Positions 20,041-28,400 of a stretch of 64,000 nucleotides of DNA are shown piece by piece. A program made the translations under genes and the position numbers. Within the stretch, counting starts at the first letter, position 1; each line of letters begins with the position of its first letter. The stretch spans positions 62,001 to 126,000 of the forward strand of contig NZ_QQBJ01000019.1 of the NCBI RefSeq assembly GCF_003347205.1, read 5' to 3'. Below the pieces are notes generated by a model, which saw only the letters and a program-made list of their open reading frames with translations, made no database searches and was not told the DNA's origin. The DNA comes from Mycolicibacterium moriokaense (lineage in GTDB: Bacteria; Actinomycetota; Actinomycetes; Mycobacteriales; Mycobacteriaceae).

Positions 20041-20898
20041 GTGACCGCAACGGATCCGGCGGCCGCGGGGGGTCTCGTTCCGCAAACGCTGCCGATAACC
20101 GGCCAGCCCATTCGCACGGCGGCGTTCTTCGACCTCGATAAGACGGTTATTGCGAAGTCCAGCACGCTCGCGTTCAGCAAACCTTTTTTCGATCAGGGGC
20201 TAATTAATAGACGGGCCGTACTCAAGTCCACCTACGCCCAGTTTCTGTTCCTCATGTCGGGCGCCGATCACGATCAGATGGACCGGATGCGCAACTACGT
20301 CACCAACATGTGCGCGGGGTGGGACGTGGAACAGATCAAGTCGATCGTCGGCGAGACGTTGCACGACATCGTCGACCCGCTCGTCTTCGCCGAGGCCGCC
20401 AACCTGATCGCCGATCACAAACTGTGCGGGCGCGACGTCGTCGTCGTGTCGGCGTCCGGCGAGGAGATCGTCGGCCCGATCGCCAAGGCCATCGGCGCCA
20501 CCCACGCCATGGCCACCCGGATGGTGGTGGAGGACGGCAAGTACACCGGCGAGGTGGCGTACTACTGCTTCGGCGACGGCAAGGTGCAGGCCATCCGCGA
20601 GCTCGCCGAGCGCGAGGGCTACTCGCTGGAGCACTGTTACGCGTACTCCGACTCGATCACCGACCTGCCGATGCTCGAGGCCGTGGGCAATCCGACCGTG
20701 GTGAACCCCGACCGCGCGCTGCGCAAAGAGGCGGTGGCGCGCGACTGGCCGGTGCTGACGTTTACCCGGCCGGTGCCGTTGCGCGACCGGCTGCCCGCGC
20801 CGTCGGGCGCCGCGGTCGCGACGACTGCCGCCGTGGGTCTGACCGCCGTGCTCGCCGGCGCACTCACCTACTCGCTGCTGCGTCGGTTCGCTTTCTAG
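20041..20898 (+). CDS. HAD-superfamily phosphatase, SerB-like, C-terminal membrane anchor
   Basis: The start is GTG 20041, giving 285 residues, close to Rv3661; the frame is open further upstream but without recognisable homology. Motif I of the HAD fold is FFDLDKTVI (nucleophile Asp, residue about 29), motif II VVVSASGEE, and motif IV SDSITDLPML, so catalysis should be intact. A C-terminal helix (AAVGLTAVLAGALTYSLL) would anchor it in the membrane. The family includes phosphoserine phosphatases and lipid phosphate phosphatases; the membrane anchor favours a lipid or envelope substrate, which is inference. Confidence 0.88.
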   Translation: MTATDPAAAGGLVPQTLPITGQPIRTAAFFDLDKTVIAKSSTLAFSKPFFDQGLINRRAVLKSTYAQFLFLMSGADHDQMDRMRNYVTNMCAGWDVEQIKSIVGETLHDIVDPLVFAEAANLIADHKLCGRDVVVVSASGEEIVGPIAKAIGATHAMATRMVVEDGKYTGEVAYYCFGDGKVQAIRELAEREGYSLEHCYAYSDSITDLPMLEAVGNPTVVNPDRALRKEAVARDWPVLTFTRPVPLRDRLPAPSGAAVATTAAVGLTAVLAGALTYSLLRRFAF

Positions 20899-20963
20899 AA
20901 TCCGACCTTCTGTAGTAGCTGACGGCGCCGCAGTAACGATCAAATCTCGCGGGTGATTCACAC

Positions 20964-20992
20964 TTGCTGTGACCGGGGTCACGGTGTACAAA
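20964..20992 (+). promoter_or_regulatory. Promoter of the Ms1-like RNA with an embedded CRP-like box
   Basis: TTGCTG (20964-20969) and TACAAA (20987-20992) are 17 bases apart and fit a SigA promoter. The spacer holds TGTGACCGGGGTCACG (20968-20983), which matches the mycobacterial CRP half-sites TGTGA-N6-TCACA at nine of ten positions. A box inside the spacer would be expected to repress, or to act with a different start site. The crp gene lies at 30391. Confidence 0.6.
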
Positions 20993-20997
20993 AGAAT

Positions 20998-21302
20998 CAC
21001 GGAAGCCTGGCAAGGCCAAGCTCGAGCCGGAAGAGAAGGCTCGATCTCCCGATCCAGGCTACCCAGCACGGATCCCGGCACCCACGCGGAGCTAAAGCCG
21101 CGGAATAGGCAAAAGTGTTGCGGGCCTGCGTAATTGCGAAGAGCGGACGGCCACGACGGCCCTTTGGGTGGGGTTGCAGTCGGAGCGCATCGCACGGACG
21201 CCGAGGCCGCCCACGCACACCCGAAAAGCACGCTTGGTAACCGGAATCCGTGCTAGCGGGCGGCGAGCCGAACCAGTTTCGGACCGTCGCCCGCTTTCGC
21301 TT
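20998..21302 (+). ncRNA. Ms1/MTS2823-type small RNA (6S-like, binds core RNA polymerase)
   Basis: This roughly 300-base stretch has no coding frame but strong RNA structure, and lies between the Rv3661-like and Rv3662c-like genes. That is where I recall MTS2823 of M. tuberculosis, the homologue of M. smegmatis Ms1. Near the 5' end AGCCTGG (21004-21010) pairs with CCAGGCT (21054-21060), enclosing TCGAGCC/GGCTCGA (21022-21028, 21038-21044). The extreme 5' end CACGGA (20998) pairs with TCCGTG at 21247-21252, closing a large central bubble as in 6S-type RNAs. A terminator hairpin follows. The family assignment rests on position and fold, and end points are estimates. Confidence 0.82.
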
Positions 21303-21303
21303 T
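21255..21303 (+). terminator. Intrinsic terminator of the Ms1-like RNA
   Basis: AGCGGGCG (21255-21262) pairs with CGCCCGCT (21288-21295), with an inner CCGAA/TTCGG stem (21068-equivalent bases at 21268-21272 and 21278-21282). TTTCGCTTT follows. It is only nine bases from the stop of the convergent gene, so it also separates the two transcripts. Confidence 0.8.
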
Positions 21304-21311
21304 GCTGAGGG

Positions 21312-22055
21312 TTATTTCGACGCGGCCTCGGCGATCGCCAGCGCCTCCCTGGCGCCGGCCCGTAGCGCCTGGCAGCTCAGCACCAGCCACGCCGCCAATC
21401 CGTCGGGCGTGCCGGATGCGAATCCGCGTTCGGCGGCGCGGTAATCGCCGGAATGGCGCATCCAGAACACCTCCGGCACGCCGAGGCCGTGCGGATCCAG
21501 GCCGCCGGCGATTGTCACCAGGCGCGACACCCCGCGGGCCACGACCCCGTCGGCGGTGCCGAACGGGGCCAGCGTCAGCAGCTCTCCGTGGGCGACCGCG
21601 GCCAGCACGGTGGCGGGCACATCCGATTTGCCGGTCACGAGTTCCACCATCAGCTCCAGGCGGGGAACGACGTCCGCGTCGGCTCGCGGGCGCCCCAGCC
21701 GGTCGTCGTCGACCAGGTCGGCGGCGGCCAGCGCATGCAGCCGGGCCAGCGCCTGCATCGGCGCCTTCTGCCAGACCCCGACAAGGGTCGTCGCGCCGCC
21801 CTCGAGCGCCTCCGCCACCCGCAGGGCGCCCGCCAGCAGCGGATCCGGCTGCCCGTCGTCGGAGAATTTCAACGCGCCGCCGTCGAGCACCGAGGATGCC
21901 CGCGCGGCCCGCAGCGCGGCTTCGGCGGCGGTGGTCGGCCAGCCGCGCAGGTTGGCGCGGTGGCGATGCGCCTTGCCCAGCGCGTCGCGGGCCTCCTCAC
22001 TCGCGGCCGCGACGCCGGGCAGGTCGACGAGCGGCGCCAGCGGGTGCGAAGTCAC
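21312..22055 (-). CDS. Conserved actinobacterial protein, Rv3662c type
   Basis: The 247-residue protein starts with GTG 22055 (TSHPLAPLVDLPGV). It is mostly helical, with no membrane segment. HRANLRGWPTTAAEAALRAARAS (in two overlapping helices) and LHALAAADLVDDDRLGRPRAD are its more conserved-looking regions, and they faintly recall the helical N-terminal part of Fic-type proteins, but the catalytic HPFxxGNG is absent. Automatic pipelines often call it an oxidoreductase; nothing in the sequence supports that. Function unknown. Confidence 0.75.
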   Translation of the reverse strand: MTSHPLAPLVDLPGVAAASEEARDALGKAHRHRANLRGWPTTAAEAALRAARASSVLDGGALKFSDDGQPDPLLAGALRVAEALEGGATTLVGVWQKAPMQALARLHALAAADLVDDDRLGRPRADADVVPRLELMVELVTGKSDVPATVLAAVAHGELLTLAPFGTADGVVARGVSRLVTIAGGLDPHGLGVPEVFWMRHSGDYRAAERGFASGTPDGLAAWLVLSCQALRAGAREALAIAEAASK

Positions 22056-22129
22056 CGGGCAAGGCTAACGGCGGCGCAGTGGGTAACCGGTCGGAGAGGC
22101 CGAACAAGGCAACGTCCATGCAACCGTCA

Positions 22130-22145
22130 GGTGACTAGGCTCACA
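22130..22145. promoter_or_regulatory. CRP-like box immediately upstream of acs
   Basis: GGTGACTAGGCTCACA matches TGTGA-N6-TCACA at nine of ten defined positions. It ends four bases before the acs ATG. If acs is leaderless or nearly so, this location would block initiation, so CRP would repress; otherwise the promoter must lie in the 74 bases further upstream. cAMP already controls mycobacterial Acs by regulated acetylation, so transcriptional control through CRP would be consistent. Confidence 0.6.
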
Positions 22146-22148
22146 GAT

Positions 22149-24098
22149 ATGTCGCAACCCCACGCCGAAGGCCCAGCCACGTATCCCCCGTCCGACGACT
22201 TCGCCGCGCAGGCCAACGCGACCGCCGAGTTGTACGGCGAGGCCGAGAAGGACCGGCTGGCGTTCTGGGCCGCACAGGCCAACCGATTGTCCTGGGACAC
22301 CCCGTTCGACGAGGTGCTGGATTGGTCGGAAGCGCCGTTTGCGAAGTGGTTCGTCGGCGGCAAGCTCAACGTCGCCTACAACTGCGTCGACCGCCACGTC
22401 GAGGCGGGCAACGGCGACCGGGTGGCGATCCGGTGGGAGGGTGAGCCCAAGGACGACAGCGTGGAGATCACCTACTCCAAACTGCTGGCGCAGGTGTGCA
22501 AGGCGGCCAACGCGCTGACCGACCTCGGCCTGGTCGCGGGCGACCGGGTGGCGATCTACATGCCGATGCTGCCCGAGGCGATCGTGGCGATGCTGGCGTG
22601 CGCGCGCCTGGGCGTGTTGCACTCGGTGGTCTTCGCCGGGTTCTCCTCGTCTGCGCTGGCCGCGCGCATCGAGGACGCCGAGGCCAAGCTGGTGATCACG
22701 TCCGATGGGCAGTACCGGCGTGGCAAGGCCGCCTCGCTGAAGGAGGCGGTGGACGAAGCCGTCCAAGGGCAGAAGTCGGTGCAGCACGTTCTGGTGGTGC
22801 GCCGCACTGGGATCGACACGCCGTGGACGGACGGTCGCGACCTGTGGTGGCATGACACCGTCGATCCGGCGTCACCGGAGCACACGCCGGAGGCGTTCGA
22901 CTCCGAGCATCCGTTGTTCCTGCTCTACACATCGGGCACCACCGGCAAGCCCAAGGGCATCATGCACACCTCGGGTGGCTACCTGACCCAGGCGTCCTAC
23001 ACCCACCAGAACGTCTTCGACGTCAAGCCCGAGTCCGACATCTTCTGGTGCACAGCGGATATCGGGTGGGTCACCGGCCACACGTACATCGTTTACGGGC
23101 CGCTGTCCAACGGTGTCACCCAGGTGGTCTACGAGGGCACCCCGAACTCGCCGAACGAGCACCGGCATTTCGAGATCATCGAAAAGTACGGCGTGACAAT
23201 TTATTACACGGCGCCGACCCTGATCCGGATGTTCATGAAGTGGGGACGCGAGATTCCCGACGCCCATGACCTGTCCAGCCTGCGGCTGCTGGGCTCGGTG
23301 GGTGAGCCGATCAACCCGGAGGCCTGGCGCTGGTATCGGGATGCCTTTGGCGGCAACCGAACTCCCATTGTTGACACCTGGTGGCAGACCGAGACGGGTG
23401 CCATCATGATCTCCCCGCTGCCGGGCGTGACGGCGACCAAACCGGGTTCGGCGATGTCACCGCTGCCAGGCATCTCGGCCAAGATCGTCGACGAGGAGGG
23501 CAGCGAACTGGTGCCCGGCGCCGACGAGGCCGAACACGTCACCGGCTACCTGGTGCTCGACCAGCCGTGGCCGTCGATGCTGCGCGGCATCTGGGGAGAT
23601 CCCGAGCGCTACAAGGAGACTTACTGGTCGCGCTACGCCGAAAAGGGTTGGTACTTTGCGGGCGACGGCGCCCGGGTGGACTCCGACGGCAGCATCTGGC
23701 TGCTGGGCCGCATCGACGACGTGATGAACGTTTCCGGGCACCGGATCTCCACCACCGAGGTGGAGTCGGCGCTGGTCGGTCACGCCGGTGTCGCCGAGGC
23801 CGCCGTCGTCGGCGCGTCGGACGAGACCACCGGCCAGGGCATCTGCGCGTTCGTCATCCTGGAGTCGCACGCCAAGGACAACGACAACATGGTCGACGAA
23901 CTCCGCGAGCAGGTCGCCAAGGAGATCGGAAAGATCGCCCGCCCGCGCGAGATCCACGTCGTTCCCGAGCTTCCGAAGACGCGCAGCGGCAAGATCATGC
24001 GACGGCTGCTGCGCGACGTCGCCGAGGGGCGCGAACTCGGTGACACCTCGACCCTGGTCGACCCGACCGTGTTCGAGGCGATCCGGGCGGGCAAGTAG
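22149..24098 (+). CDS. acs: Acetyl-CoA synthetase
   Basis: This 649-residue enzyme makes acetyl-CoA from acetate, ATP and CoA. Motifs seen are LLYTSGTTGKPKG (P-loop-like, about 260), WWQTETGAIM (acetate and adenylate binding), YFAGDGARVD, and the catalytic Lys in KTRSGKIMRRLLR near residue 610. That Lys is the target of cAMP-dependent protein acetylation in mycobacteria. The start at ATG 22149 aligns with the known N-terminus. No Shine-Dalgarno is visible, consistent with a short or absent leader. Rv3667 is the equivalent; the dipeptide transporter genes that sit next to it in M. tuberculosis are missing here. Confidence 0.97.
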   Translation: MSQPHAEGPATYPPSDDFAAQANATAELYGEAEKDRLAFWAAQANRLSWDTPFDEVLDWSEAPFAKWFVGGKLNVAYNCVDRHVEAGNGDRVAIRWEGEPKDDSVEITYSKLLAQVCKAANALTDLGLVAGDRVAIYMPMLPEAIVAMLACARLGVLHSVVFAGFSSSALAARIEDAEAKLVITSDGQYRRGKAASLKEAVDEAVQGQKSVQHVLVVRRTGIDTPWTDGRDLWWHDTVDPASPEHTPEAFDSEHPLFLLYTSGTTGKPKGIMHTSGGYLTQASYTHQNVFDVKPESDIFWCTADIGWVTGHTYIVYGPLSNGVTQVVYEGTPNSPNEHRHFEIIEKYGVTIYYTAPTLIRMFMKWGREIPDAHDLSSLRLLGSVGEPINPEAWRWYRDAFGGNRTPIVDTWWQTETGAIMISPLPGVTATKPGSAMSPLPGISAKIVDEEGSELVPGADEAEHVTGYLVLDQPWPSMLRGIWGDPERYKETYWSRYAEKGWYFAGDGARVDSDGSIWLLGRIDDVMNVSGHRISTTEVESALVGHAGVAEAAVVGASDETTGQGICAFVILESHAKDNDNMVDELREQVAKEIGKIARPREIHVVPELPKTRSGKIMRRLLRDVAEGRELGDTSTLVDPTVFEAIRAGK

Positions 24099-24101
24099 CC
24101 G

Positions 24102-24821
24102 CTACGCAGCGGGGGGCGTGGCGCCGACGGGGACGAAACCCGACCCGGGCCGGCCCTTGGCGACGATGTCGGCCAGTTGGGTGTTGATCGACATCGCGAC
24201 CGCCGGGGTGTGCAGTGGGATGAACTTGACCACACAGGTCGGCAGGTCTTCGGCGAACGCGCCGTGGATCATGCCCACCAGCCGGTTGTTGACGGTGACC
24301 GGCGCGCCGGAGTCGCCCGGTTGGCCGCAGACCTGGCTGACGATGGTGCCCGGCTCCTCGCCGGGCCCCCACACGACGCCGCACGAATAGCCGGTCGTGC
24401 GGCCCAGCTTGCAGGCGATGTCGCCGGTCACGGGGTCGGACCCGAGCCCGTCGATCTGAAAGTTGTCGACGTTGTTGGTCGGGGTGACCTTCTGCGGGTC
24501 GAACTGGATCACCGCGTAGTCGAGCGCGTCGTTGCCCGCGACCATCGTGCCCAGCACGCCGCTGCTCTCCGCCCCCTCGGCACCCACCTGCGCGCCAGGA
24601 CCGCCGCAGTGCGCCGAGGTGAACCCGATGAGGTTGCCGCGGTTGTCGTTGCCGATCGCGGTCAGCGTGCACAACGTGTCGCCGTTGACCACCAGGCCCG
24701 AACCGCCGCCCAGCGTGACGGGATCGTCGGCGTGCGCGACGGGCGCGCTCGGCGCCAGCAGCGCGCCGAGGGCCGCGACGGTCGTGGAAAAGCGCAGGAG
24801 CCAGCGGTGTCCGGTCCTCAA
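24102..24821 (-). CDS. Exported chymotrypsin-fold serine protease, Rv3668c type
   Basis: The 239-residue protein begins with a signal peptide (RTGHRWLLRFSTTVAAL ... VAHA, cleavage near residue 31). The triad is visible: His in GFTSAHCGG, Asp in NDALDYAVIQF, and Ser in CGQPGDSGAPV. Six cysteines in the mature part can form disulfides. It should act in the periplasm or outside. The substrate is unknown. It is convergent with acs, with only three bases between the stops. Confidence 0.88.
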   Translation of the reverse strand: MRTGHRWLLRFSTTVAALGALLAPSAPVAHADDPVTLGGGSGLVVNGDTLCTLTAIGNDNRGNLIGFTSAHCGGPGAQVGAEGAESSGVLGTMVAGNDALDYAVIQFDPQKVTPTNNVDNFQIDGLGSDPVTGDIACKLGRTTGYSCGVVWGPGEEPGTIVSQVCGQPGDSGAPVTVNNRLVGMIHGAFAEDLPTCVVKFIPLHTPAVAMSINTQLADIVAKGRPGSGFVPVGATPPAA

Positions 24822-24953
24822 AGCCCATCCCCCATCAACGTCCCGACCACCTACCCAATAAAGACGATCAGTCTATCGTTGCGGCGGAATCATCTCGGCC
24901 AGCGTCACATGGCAACATGATTTCGGACTGACAACAAATCGGGAGGACCGTCC

Positions 24954-25475
24954 GTGAGCAGTGCCGACCGCAAGAATGGCGTACCGACCACCGTGACCTC
25001 GATTCCGCTGGTCGACCCGCACGCCCCGAAACCGGACCCCTCGATCGGCGACCTGGTCAAGGACGCCACCTCCCAGGTGTCGACGCTGGTGCGCGCCGAG
25101 GTCGAACTCGCCCGCGCCGAGATCACCCGTGACGTCAAGAAGGGCCTCACCGGCAGCGTCTTCTTCATCCTCGCGCTGGTGGTGCTGTTCTATTCGACGT
25201 TCTTTTTCTTCTTCTTCCTCGCCGAGTTGCTCGACACCTGGCTGTGGCGCTGGGTCGCGTTCCTGATCGTGTTCGGCATCATGCTGGTCGTCACGGCCGT
25301 GCTCGCCTTGTTCGGCTATCTCAAGGTGCGCCGGATACGAGGCCCGCAGAAGACGATCGAGACGGTCCGTGAGATTCCCGAGGCACTGACGCCGGGCCAC
25401 GACAAGACCAAGGCGCTGCGCGGTGGCGACGGAAAGGCCGCGGCCAACCCGACGGCGGACCCGTCCGGCTGGTAA
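24954..25475 (+). CDS. Two-helix membrane protein of the phage-holin-like superfamily (DUF1469)
   Basis: The 173-residue product starts at GTG 24954 with GGGAGGA upstream. It has an N-terminal cytosolic region, the family motif DLVKDATSQVSTLVRAEVELARAEI (in two parts, around 33-58), then two helices at about 65-90 (with FFFFFFLAEL) and 97-122. A charged C-terminal tail follows. The family is common in Actinobacteria (Rv3669) and is thought to affect the envelope; it is not a true phage gene. Its stop overlaps the ephE ATG by one base. Confidence 0.85.
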   Translation: MSSADRKNGVPTTVTSIPLVDPHAPKPDPSIGDLVKDATSQVSTLVRAEVELARAEITRDVKKGLTGSVFFILALVVLFYSTFFFFFFLAELLDTWLWRWVAFLIVFGIMLVVTAVLALFGYLKVRRIRGPQKTIETVREIPEALTPGHDKTKALRGGDGKAAANPTADPSGW

Positions 25476-26422
25476 TGAGCCCGCCCGATCCGTCGGTCGT
25501 CCGCATCGACGGGCCATGGCGTCATCTCGAGGTGCACGCCAACGGCATTCGGTTCCACGTGGTGGAGGCCGAGCCCAGAGCCGACCAGACGGCGGCGACG
25601 CTGACCGAACGGCCGCTGGTCATTCTGCTGCACGGTTTCGGCTCGTTCTGGTGGTCGTGGCGCCATCAGTTGCGCGGCCTGCGCAACGCCCGAGTCGTCG
25701 CGGTGGACCTGCGCGGGTACGGCGGCAGCGACAAACCGCCGCGCGGTTACGACGGCTGGACGCTGGCCGGGGACACCGCGGGCCTGATCCGCGCGCTCGG
25801 CCATCCGTCGGCGACACTGGTCGGCCACGCCGACGGCGGACTGGTCTGCTGGGCGACGTCGGTGCTGCATCCACGGATGGTGCGCGCCATCGCGGTGATC
25901 AGCTCACCCCATCCCGCCGCGTTGCGGTCGTCGGCGCTGTCCCGCCGGGACCAGGGGCGGGCGCTGTTGCCGTGGATGCTGCGCTACCAGGTGCCGATGT
26001 GGCCGGAGCGCGCGCTGACCCGGCACAACGCCGCCGAGCTGGAGCGGCTGGTGCGTAGCCGAGCCAGCGCGAAATGGGTTGCTTCCGAGGACTTCTCCGA
26101 GACCGTCGGCCACCTGCGGCGGGCCATCCAGATTCCGTCGGCGGCGCACTCGGCGTTGGAGTACCAGCGCTGGGCGGTGCGTAGCCAGCTGAAAAGCGAG
26201 GGCAGGCGGTTCATGCGGTCCATGAAGCGACCGCTGACCGTGCCGGTGCTGCACATCCGCGGCGACGCCGACCCGTACGTCCTCGCCGACCCCGTCAACC
26301 GCACCCAGCGGTATGCGCCGCACGGACGTTACGTATCCATCGACGGGGCAGGGCATTTCGCTCACGAAGAGGCCCCGTATACCGTCAACGACCAACTGAT
26401 GCGGTTCCTCGAGCAGGTCTGA
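25475..26422 (+). CDS. ephE: Epoxide hydrolase, alpha/beta-hydrolase fold
   Basis: The 315-residue enzyme has the HGFGSFWWSW oxyanion motif (about 47-56), the nucleophile elbow LVGHADGGLV with Asp as nucleophile (about 116), an acidic partner near HIRGDADPYV, and the catalytic His in GAGHFAHEEAP near 297. An Asp rather than Ser nucleophile identifies an epoxide hydrolase or haloalkane dehalogenase; synteny with Rv3670 supports EphE. It should be cytosolic and is co-transcribed with the DUF1469 gene. Confidence 0.9.
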   Translation: MSPPDPSVVRIDGPWRHLEVHANGIRFHVVEAEPRADQTAATLTERPLVILLHGFGSFWWSWRHQLRGLRNARVVAVDLRGYGGSDKPPRGYDGWTLAGDTAGLIRALGHPSATLVGHADGGLVCWATSVLHPRMVRAIAVISSPHPAALRSSALSRRDQGRALLPWMLRYQVPMWPERALTRHNAAELERLVRSRASAKWVASEDFSETVGHLRRAIQIPSAAHSALEYQRWAVRSQLKSEGRRFMRSMKRPLTVPVLHIRGDADPYVLADPVNRTQRYAPHGRYVSIDGAGHFAHEEAPYTVNDQLMRFLEQV

Positions 26423-26430
26423 GGCGCTGG

Positions 26431-27621
26431 TCAGCCGTTGACGCAGGCACCGGTCGCGACCGGCGCGGTGTTGCCGATTCTGCCGAGCTGGTGACCGACC
26501 TCCCTGGTGGTCAGCACGAACCCGGTCTCGGCGTCGTCGACCGCCGCCCCGAACACCACACCCAGCACCTGACCCTGCCGATCGATCATCGGCCCGCCTG
26601 AATTGCCTTGCCGCACAGTGCCTCTGATGGTGTAGACCTCGCGGTCGACGGTCCTGGTCTTGTAGATGTCGGGGCCTTTGAGCTCGATGGTCTCGCGCAC
26701 CCGCGCCGGGGTGGCCTGGAAGTCGCCGCCCCCTGGATAGCCGAGCACCAGCGCGTCGGTGCCGCTTTTCGCGGGCTCTTCCGCGAACGCGAGCGGCGCG
26801 GAGGGCAGGCCCGGCACGTCCAGGATCGAGATGTCGGCGTCCGGGTCGTAGGACACCACGGAGGCGTCGAAGGTCTGGCCGTCGGCTTCGACGGTGACGG
26901 TCTCCGCGCCCGCGACGACGTGGGCGTTGGACATCACCCGGTTCGGTGCGACGACGAAACCCGTTCCCTCGAGCACCTTTTGGCAGCCCGGCGCCACACC
27001 GCGGATCTTCGTCACGCTGGGCCGGACGGTCGCTACGACGGGGTCGTTGATCAGCGCGGCGTCCGGCGCGTCGACGTTGGCGATCGGCGTGCGCCCGAAG
27101 TTGCCGAGCACATCCGGCAGCCCCGAGGTGTCCAGCAGCGCCTTGAGCCGGTTCGGAACGGCCTTCAACCACGGCGGCGCGACCTGGTCCACCTGGCTGA
27201 GTACCTTCGAACCGCGCACGGCCGCAGCCAGATTCGGCTGGTTGGTCGACGTCAGCGGGGTCGCCAGCAGATAGGCCACCACCGCGACGGCAAGGACCAT
27301 CACCCCGACCCCGATCACCGAATCGAACAGGCGCAGCGTGCGGTTGCGGATCGCACCGCGCACCGCGCGGCCGAGCACCACGCCGGCGATCTCCCCGATC
27401 ACCACCAGGCCCAGGATCAAGAACAGCGTGATGAACAGCTGGGTGCGCGTGCCGGTGACATGGGTGACGACGTGCGGGGCGAGCAGCACCCCGGCCACGG
27501 CCCCGAGCACGACGCCGATGAACGACAGCAGCGAACCGAGCGCGCCGGATCGCCATCCCGAGATCGCGGCCACGAACGCGACCGCGAGCACGGCCATGTC
27601 GAGCCATTGAGACGACGTCAT
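26431..27621 (-). CDS. marP: Periplasmic membrane-anchored serine protease MarP
   Basis: The 396-residue protein has four N-terminal helices in a CvpA-like region (residues 5-140) and a trypsin-fold domain from about 180. Catalytic residues are His in MSNAHVVAG, Asp in DADISILDV, and Ser in RQGNSGGPM. Two cysteines (PGCQKV and TGACVNG) match the pair whose disulfide controls MarP activity. In M. tuberculosis MarP (Rv3671c) is needed to survive acid and activates a peptidoglycan hydrolase. The ATG overlaps the stop of the Nudix gene. Confidence 0.95.
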   Translation of the reverse strand: MTSSQWLDMAVLAVAFVAAISGWRSGALGSLLSFIGVVLGAVAGVLLAPHVVTHVTGTRTQLFITLFLILGLVVIGEIAGVVLGRAVRGAIRNRTLRLFDSVIGVGVMVLAVAVVAYLLATPLTSTNQPNLAAAVRGSKVLSQVDQVAPPWLKAVPNRLKALLDTSGLPDVLGNFGRTPIANVDAPDAALINDPVVATVRPSVTKIRGVAPGCQKVLEGTGFVVAPNRVMSNAHVVAGAETVTVEADGQTFDASVVSYDPDADISILDVPGLPSAPLAFAEEPAKSGTDALVLGYPGGGDFQATPARVRETIELKGPDIYKTRTVDREVYTIRGTVRQGNSGGPMIDRQGQVLGVVFGAAVDDAETGFVLTTREVGHQLGRIGNTAPVATGACVNG

Positions 27622-28400
27622 AGTGGTGCCTCCCAGTCGGTGCCATCATGACCGACAAGGGCCATCGCGTCGTCCAACTCGCGCACGTCCTCGGCGTCCC
27701 ACGGTTGCGACCACCCGGCCACGTCCAGCATCGCCGAAATCACCTGCCCGGTGAAACCCCAGACCAGCATTTCGTTGAGCAGAAAGGCCGGTCCCGCCAG
27801 GCGCCTGGTGTTCTCCTTGCGGTACACCATCAGCCGGTTCTCGGGGTTGATGAAGGCGCGCACCGGCACCCGCGCCACGATCGCGGTCTCCGATTGGTCG
27901 ACGACGGCCACCGGGCCGGGATCCGACGAGTAGGCCAGCACCGGCACCACGTGAAATCCCGACGGCGGGATGAACATCTTCTCCATCGTGGCCAGCGGTT
28001 TGAGCCTGCGGGTGTCGATGCCCGTCTCCTCGGCGGCCTCCCGCATCGCGGTGTAGATCGGGCCCTCGTCGCCGGGATCGGCCGCTCCGCCGGGAAAAGC
28101 GGCCTGGCCCGCGTGGTGACGCAGCGTCGACGCCCGGACGGTGACCAACAGGTCGGCGTCGTCGGGCAGCCCGCCGGTCGGTGAATCGGCGGGGCCGGAG
28201 AACAGCACGAGCACCGCCGCGTCTCGCCCGGCGCCGGTCAGAGCGGCCTTGGCGTTGGCCGCCGTCACCAGCGCCAGCAGTTCGGCGGGCACCCGTCGCC
28301 GGTAGGCCCGTTTCACCGCGTGAGCGTTGTCGACCAGGGGTTTCAGCCAGGCCGGAGCGGCGTCGGGAGTCAGCGGACTCCGTTCGCGCTCCGAACTCAC
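27618..28400 (-). CDS. Nudix hydrolase, CoA pyrophosphatase type
   Basis: The 260-residue protein contains the UPF0035-type signature TLRHHAGQAAFPGG followed by a Nudix box ending REAAEETGI (about 90-125). The combination is characteristic of coenzyme A diphosphatases. The first Gly of the textbook box is Ala here, as seen in related sequences. It corresponds to Rv3672c and sits in a minus-strand operon with 4-base overlaps on both sides (thioredoxin gene upstream, marP downstream). Confidence 0.9.
   Translation of the reverse strand: MSSERERSPLTPDAAPAWLKPLVDNAHAVKRAYRRRVPAELLALVTAANAKAALTGAGRDAAVLVLFSGPADSPTGGLPDDADLLVTVRASTLRHHAGQAAFPGGAADPGDEGPIYTAMREAAEETGIDTRRLKPLATMEKMFIPPSGFHVVPVLAYSSDPGPVAVVDQSETAIVARVPVRAFINPENRLMVYRKENTRRLAGPAFLLNEMLVWGFTGQVISAMLDVAGWSQPWDAEDVRELDDAMALVGHDGTDWEAPL

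Noticed and set aside
24954-25475. Holin-like protein taken as a prophage marker
   Set aside because: It belongs to the DUF1469 chromosomal family in conserved mycobacterial gene order; no other phage genes are near.
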